From Lichenihabitans sp033947565 (GTDB taxonomy: Bacteria; Pseudomonadota; Alphaproteobacteria; Rhizobiales; Beijerinckiaceae): a DNA stretch of 64,000 nucleotides. The stretch's first letter is position 1, and each line of letters starts with the position of its first letter. The stretch covers positions 68,706 through 132,705 of the forward strand of contig NZ_JARPVX010000006.1 in NCBI RefSeq assembly GCF_033947565.1. The letters run 5' to 3'. Position numbers and translations under genes: made by a program. The notes under the pieces are model-generated. The model was not told where the DNA came from and searched no databases. It was given only the letters and a program-made list of their open reading frames with translations. Below are positions 60,705-64,000 of this stretch, piece after piece.

Positions 60705-62161
60705 AGCGTCCATTGAGTGCCGGACATCGGGTTCGACGCAAAGGCCTTCCGCACCCGGTAGAGCGATGCGCAGGCGCCCGCACCGAGCGTCACGCTGCCA
60801 TCGGATCGCATGTCGAGATCGCCCACCGCGACGTACCAGGGCGAGGGTAGGGCGCAAGGGCTCGAAGCCGGGTCGGCCGGCTCCGCGCTGGCGGCGCCGA
60901 GCAGCAGGGTGGCCATCGCCCGGCGATTGGTGGCGTAGCGCACCGGCCCTTCCGCCCGCATGATGGCCAGGGTTTCCGGACCGGCGGAGCGTCCGGCCCG
61001 GATCGCCTGCCCGTCGGCCAGCAGATTCGCGGTCGCCACGAGGGCCACCGTCGCCAGCATCCAGCGTCGGCCATCATCGCCGCGTCGCCAAAGCCGGCCC
61101 GCCACCTCGCCGAGGGTAAAAACCAGCACCACGGCGCAAATCGCGAAATAGCGCGGATATCCGACATTCGGCACGTGGGCGGCCCAAAGCGCGACAGGCA
61201 GCGCCACGAAGCTTGCGGCGCCTAAGGCTAGCGTCTCGGAGCTCACGAGGCCACGCCGTGCCGCGGCTGCCAGGCAGGCTAGCAGCACGACGAGCAGCAG
61301 CGGCGTCGCAGGCGAAGCCGGCAGCCCGAGGGTCAGCGCCACCATGTCGCCGAGGCCGCCGAACAGCTTGGCCGGGGTGAAGGGGTCGATGTCGCCGATC
61401 CGCAGGCCGCTGCCCCGCCGGATCGCCACAGCAAGCGCAAGCGCGGCCGGCACCAGCGCCAGCGCTGTCGGGGCGAACAGGCGGACGCTCACACCGAGGA
61501 CCGGCCCGAAGCGCCGCGCGCGGTCGCCCACGAGCAACAGGGTTGCGACCCCCAGCACCGCCACCGTCATCACCATGGTGAGATGGCTGAAGGCACCGAG
61601 GCCCGCCGCAGCCGCGAGACCCCAGCGACCCGGCATCCGGGTCGGGTCCGGCGCCGCCATAGCGCAGCGCCAGCGGTCGACCGCGATCACGGTTGCCAGC
61701 ACCAAGCCCGCATAGCCGCGCGCTTCCGAGCCGAAATCCACGAACGGCAAACCCACGGCCATCAACAGCGCCCCCGTCAGGGCTGCGGCGGCGCCGGCCC
61801 CCGCGAGACTGCGGGCCAGCACCGGCATCGCGATGACGCCGAGCGCGATCGCCGGCACCCTGTAGACCCAGGCGGGCCGGTCCGGGCCGAGCGCCACCAT
61901 GATGGCGGTGTTGAACGCATGATTGTTGTCGTGCGGCAGGCCCCAAAAGGCGTCGCCGATGGAAGGCAGGCCGCGCGCGAGCGTCAACGACCACATCTCG
62001 TCGAGTCCGAGCGGTCCCCATGCGGCAGCGACCCGCAGGCCGATGCCGAGCGCCGCCAGAATTGCGAGCGCCACGCCCGCCATGGCGCGGCCGCCCAGGC
62101 GCCAGTGCGGTGCCACGGCCCGGACAGCGTCGGACCGCCAGGACAAGGATCGCGGAACCAT
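60644..62161 (-). CDS. GT-C-type glycosyltransferase-like membrane protein
   Basis: 505 residues, roughly 10-12 membrane helices. The first periplasmic loop has LGLDEMWSLTLARGLPSIG, the Asp-Glu pair used by GT-C glycosyltransferases (ArnT/PMT-like), and DNNHAFNTAIM follows. A soluble C-terminal segment of about 100 residues ends the protein. It may transfer a sugar from a lipid-phosphate donor to lipid or protein. The ends of this gene and the MBL gene overlap by 61 bases. Confidence 0.75.
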   Translation of the reverse strand: MVPRSLSWRSDAVRAVAPHWRLGGRAMAGVALAILAALGIGLRVAAAWGPLGLDEMWSLTLARGLPSIGDAFWGLPHDNNHAFNTAIMVALGPDRPAWVYRVPAIALGVIAMPVLARSLAGAGAAAALTGALLMAVGLPFVDFGSEARGYAGLVLATVIAVDRWRCAMAAPDPTRMPGRWGLAAAAGLGAFSHLTMVMTVAVLGVATLLLVGDRARRFGPVLGVSVRLFAPTALALVPAALALAVAIRRGSGLRIGDIDPFTPAKLFGGLGDMVALTLGLPASPATPLLLVVLLACLAAAARRGLVSSETLALGAASFVALPVALWAAHVPNVGYPRYFAICAVVLVFTLGEVAGRLWRRGDDGRRWMLATVALVATANLLADGQAIRAGRSAGPETLAIMRAEGPVRYATNRRAMATLLLGAASAEPADPASSPCALPSPWYVAVGDLDMRSDGSVTLGAGACASLYRVRKAFASNPMSGTQWTLYRLVSEPSRANTVSPGRGT

Positions 62162-62279
62162 CGTTATCCTTCGGCGCAAGGGCGCAGCGGCGTCGACCGC
62201 AGCGGGGCGCGGCTTCCCTTGTGACCACCTTTCGCTTACATGCGCGTAAAGATCCCCACCCCCGGGCGCCGAGGACACC

Positions 62280-63026
62280 ATGGCTGGCCACAGTCAGTTC
62301 AAGAACATCATGCACAAGAAGGGCAAGCAGGACGCTGTTCGCTCGAAGGTGTTTTCGAAGCTCGCCCGCGAGATCACGGTAGCGGCCAAGATGGGGCTGC
62401 CGGACCCCGGCATGAACCCGCGCCTGCGTGCCGCCGTGCTGGCAGCCCGGGCCGAGAACATGCCGAAGGACAACATCGAGCGCGCCATCAAGAAAGCCTC
62501 GGGCGGCGAAGGCGAGAACTACGACGAGGTGCGCTACGAGGGCTATGCGCCGGGTGGGGTCGCGGTGATCGTCGAGGCGCTGACCGACAACCGAAATCGC
62601 ACGGCCGGCGAGGTGCGGTCGTATTTCACCAAGTCGGGCGGCGCCCTCGCCGAGACCGGCGCCGTGTCCTTCATGTTCGACCGCGTCGGCCTCGTCGAAT
62701 ACGACCTCAAGGCCGCATCCGAGGACGCCATGATGGAAGCCGCCCTCGAGGCGGGCGCCGACGACGTGTCGACCGGCGAGGACGGCCACGAGATCGTCAC
62801 TGCGGTCGAGACCATGAAGGACGTCGCCAAGGTGCTCGAGGAAAAGTTCGGCGAGCCGCGCCGTGCCGCGCTCGTTTGGCGGCCGCAGAACACGATCGCG
62901 GTGGACGACGAAGCGGGCGAGAAGATCCTGCGCCTCGTCGGCTCGCTCGAAGACAACGACGACGTGCAGAAGGTCTACGCCAATTTCGAGGTGTCGGACG
63001 CGCTGCTGGCCAAGCTGGACGCGTGA
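62280..63026 (+). CDS. yebC: YebC/PmpR family regulatory protein
   Basis: 248 residues, full length: AGHSQFKNIMHKKGKQDAVRSKVFSKLAREITVAAKMG and the central NPRLRAAVLAARAENMPKDNIERAIKKA are family signatures. Members act as transcription regulators or as helpers of translation at proline-rich stretches. It precedes ruvC-ruvA in the usual order. ATG 62280 follows a run of C-rich leader without a strong ribosome site. Confidence 0.95.
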   Translation: MAGHSQFKNIMHKKGKQDAVRSKVFSKLAREITVAAKMGLPDPGMNPRLRAAVLAARAENMPKDNIERAIKKASGGEGENYDEVRYEGYAPGGVAVIVEALTDNRNRTAGEVRSYFTKSGGALAETGAVSFMFDRVGLVEYDLKAASEDAMMEAALEAGADDVSTGEDGHEIVTAVETMKDVAKVLEEKFGEPRRAALVWRPQNTIAVDDEAGEKILRLVGSLEDNDDVQKVYANFEVSDALLAKLDA

Positions 63027-63049
63027 CGAAGGTCACCCCCCGATGATTT

Positions 63050-63155
63050 CCTCATTCCGGACGAAGCGGAGCGAAGATGCGGAACCGGGGAGCTTCTGCG
63101 ATGAAAGCCGAAGCACGCCGGTTCCGGGTTCGGCTTCGCCGCCCCGGAACGAGGA
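63050..63155. repeat. REP/RIME-like intergenic palindrome between yebC and ruvC
   Basis: Arms at 63050-63086 and 63119-63155 form a long imperfect inverted repeat. Both arms contain TTCCGG near the outer end, GAAGC in the middle and CGGAACC at the inner end. The style (TTCCGGACGAAGCGGAGCGAAG) resembles dispersed Rhizobiales intergenic repeats. Only one copy is seen in this window. Confidence 0.5.
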
Positions 63156-63203
63156 GGGTTCATCGCGGTTGTGGTCCCTCATACGTCAGGCTCGTGGCCT
63201 GCG

Positions 63204-63740
63204 ATGACAGCCATCCGCATCCTCGGCATCGACCCCGGCCTGCGCCATATGGGCTGGGGCATCGTTGAGGCGGACGGCACGCGGCTGTCCTTCGTGGCCT
63301 GCGGCACCATCGATACCGATGGCGAACAAGCGTTGAGCGAGCGGCTGCGCACCCTGCACGTGATGCTTGCCCAAGTCATCGAGGCGCATTGGCCCGATGA
63401 AGCGGCCGTCGAGGAAACCTTCGTCAACCGCGACCCGCAGGGCACGCTGAAGCTCGGCCAGGCGCGCGGCATCGCGCTGGTGGTGCCGGCCTTGGCGGGT
63501 CTGGTGGTGGCCGAATATGCGGCCAACCTGGTCAAGAAGACCATTGTGGGCACCGGCCACGCCGAAAAGCACCAGATCAACGCCATGCTGAAGGTGCTGC
63601 TGCCGAAAAGCCACGTCACAAGCCCTGATGCCGCCGATGCGCTGGCGGTCGCCATCACGCACGCCCACCACCGTCGGCCGCCGCGCCTGGCGGCCGCGGT
63701 TGCGCGGGCGGTGGCGGGCAGCAAGGCGCGCCCCGCATGA
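63204..63740 (+). CDS. ruvC: Holliday junction resolvase RuvC
   Basis: 178 residues. The RNase H-like active site is visible: Asp9 in LGIDPGLRHMGWG, Glu in AAVEETFVNRDPQGTLKLGQARG, and the Asp pair in SPDAADALAVAITHAH. It cuts Holliday junctions together with RuvAB. ATG 63204 chosen; the ORF could begin at 63171 within repeat-like DNA. The stop overlaps ruvA (ATGA). Confidence 0.96.
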   Translation: MTAIRILGIDPGLRHMGWGIVEADGTRLSFVACGTIDTDGEQALSERLRTLHVMLAQVIEAHWPDEAAVEETFVNRDPQGTLKLGQARGIALVVPALAGLVVAEYAANLVKKTIVGTGHAEKHQINAMLKVLLPKSHVTSPDAADALAVAITHAHHRRPPRLAAAVARAVAGSKARPA

Positions 63741-64000
63741 TCGGCAAGCTGACCGGCATCGTCGACAGCCAGGGGCCGGACTTCGCCATCATCGACGTGG
63801 GTGGCGTCGGCTATGTGGTGTCCTGCTCGCCCCGCACGCTGGCGCAGCTGCCCGGGCCCGGCGGCGCCGTGTCGCTCGCGGTCGAGACCCAGATGCGCGA
63901 GGACGCGATCCGGTTGTTCGGCTTCGGCTCGCCCGGCGAGCGCGACTGGTTCCGTCTGCTGCAGGGCGTGCAGGGCGTCGGCTCCAAGGTGGCGCTGGCG
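63737..64000 (+). CDS. ruvA: Holliday junction branch-migration protein RuvA (partial)
   Basis: First 88 residues; the gene continues past the window. It starts MIGKLTGIVDSQGPDFAIIDVGGVGYVVSCS, the OB-fold domain of RuvA, and reaches the first helix-hairpin-helix (LLQGVQGVGSKVALA). It binds the junction and loads RuvB. The ATG overlaps the ruvC stop by four bases. Confidence 0.95.
   Translation, partial: MIGKLTGIVDSQGPDFAIIDVGGVGYVVSCSPRTLAQLPGPGGAVSLAVETQMREDAIRLFGFGSPGERDWFRLLQGVQGVGSKVALA

Noticed and set aside
1..64000. CRISPR arrays, defence islands, prophage, integrons or tRNA genes
   Set aside because: I scanned for repeated spacers, integrase-like proteins and tRNA T-loop sequences and saw none; a computational tRNA scan would settle tRNA absence.

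Overview
The window looks like chromosomal DNA of a high-GC alphaproteobacterium of the order Hyphomicrobiales (Rhizobiales), possibly near Beijerinckiaceae or Methylobacterium-like pigmented bacteria; the family is a guess. The evidence is the gene set: an Irr-type Fur regulator with a GCP heme motif, the alphaproteobacterial F1-ATPase zeta inhibitor, the DUF1491, DUF1150 and DUF4174 families, a CIRCE-controlled groESL, and conserved blocks such as ftsK-lolA, irr next to an SH3 protein, and yebC-ruvC-ruvA. Coding density is high and almost everything is ordinary core chromosome. I see no rRNA, tRNA, CRISPR array, insertion sequence or prophage.

Region by region. 0.3-7 kb: a methanolan-type exopolysaccharide export operon, in order an exosortase/EpsI fusion, an outer-membrane beta-barrel, the export protein EpsE, the chain-length protein EpsF and the EpsG-like ATPase, followed by a tiny membrane protein and a single-domain response regulator with a possible CtrA box. 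7.5-11 kb: an NDUFA9-like protein, a RhlE helicase and an acetyltransferase. 10.9-13.2 kb: a small accessory patch with an orphan membrane protein and a TetX-like monooxygenase divergent from a MarR regulator, with two palindromic operators between them. 13.5-25 kb: N-formylglutamate amidohydrolase, HisN, an acetyltransferase, a CAX-like antiporter, ExoD, dxs-tlyA-RNA methyltransferase, a secreted orphan, a DUF1491 protein, an M20 peptidase and purC.

25-36.7 kb: the zeta inhibitor, a TesB-like thioesterase, glnK-amtB behind a possible sigma-54 promoter, ftsK, lolA, a flippase-like protein, exonuclease III, a cyclic-nucleotide-binding protein, an OmpR-type regulator and an L,D-transpeptidase. 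36.7-43.3 kb: a membrane GGDEF/EAL protein, a secreted orphan, groESL with CIRCE and a sugar-dehydrogenase-like SDR. 43.3-50.7 kb: a ferric-iron ABC transporter (fbpABC) behind Irr/ICE-like half-sites, carA divergent from a YqeY protein, irr itself, an SH3 protein and DUF1150. 50.7-64 kb: a pseudouridine synthase, trhO, a ketocarotenoid operon crtE-crtZ-crtW, a glycosyltransferase, aminopeptidase P, a quinone-reductase-like enzyme, DUF4174, an MBL hydrolase, a GT-C-like membrane protein, yebC, ruvC and the start of ruvA, which runs off the end.

Themes that tie the window together are cell-surface polysaccharide (exosortase and Eps operon, ExoD, flippase, glycosyltransferases, c-di-GMP enzyme), iron control (irr and a candidate Irr target, fbpABC) and light or oxidative protection (ketocarotenoids). 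The most unusual items are the Eps operon ATPase, whose P-loop lysine is threonine, and an exosortase/EpsI fusion with no sorting substrate in view. I found no clearly new defence or mobile system.
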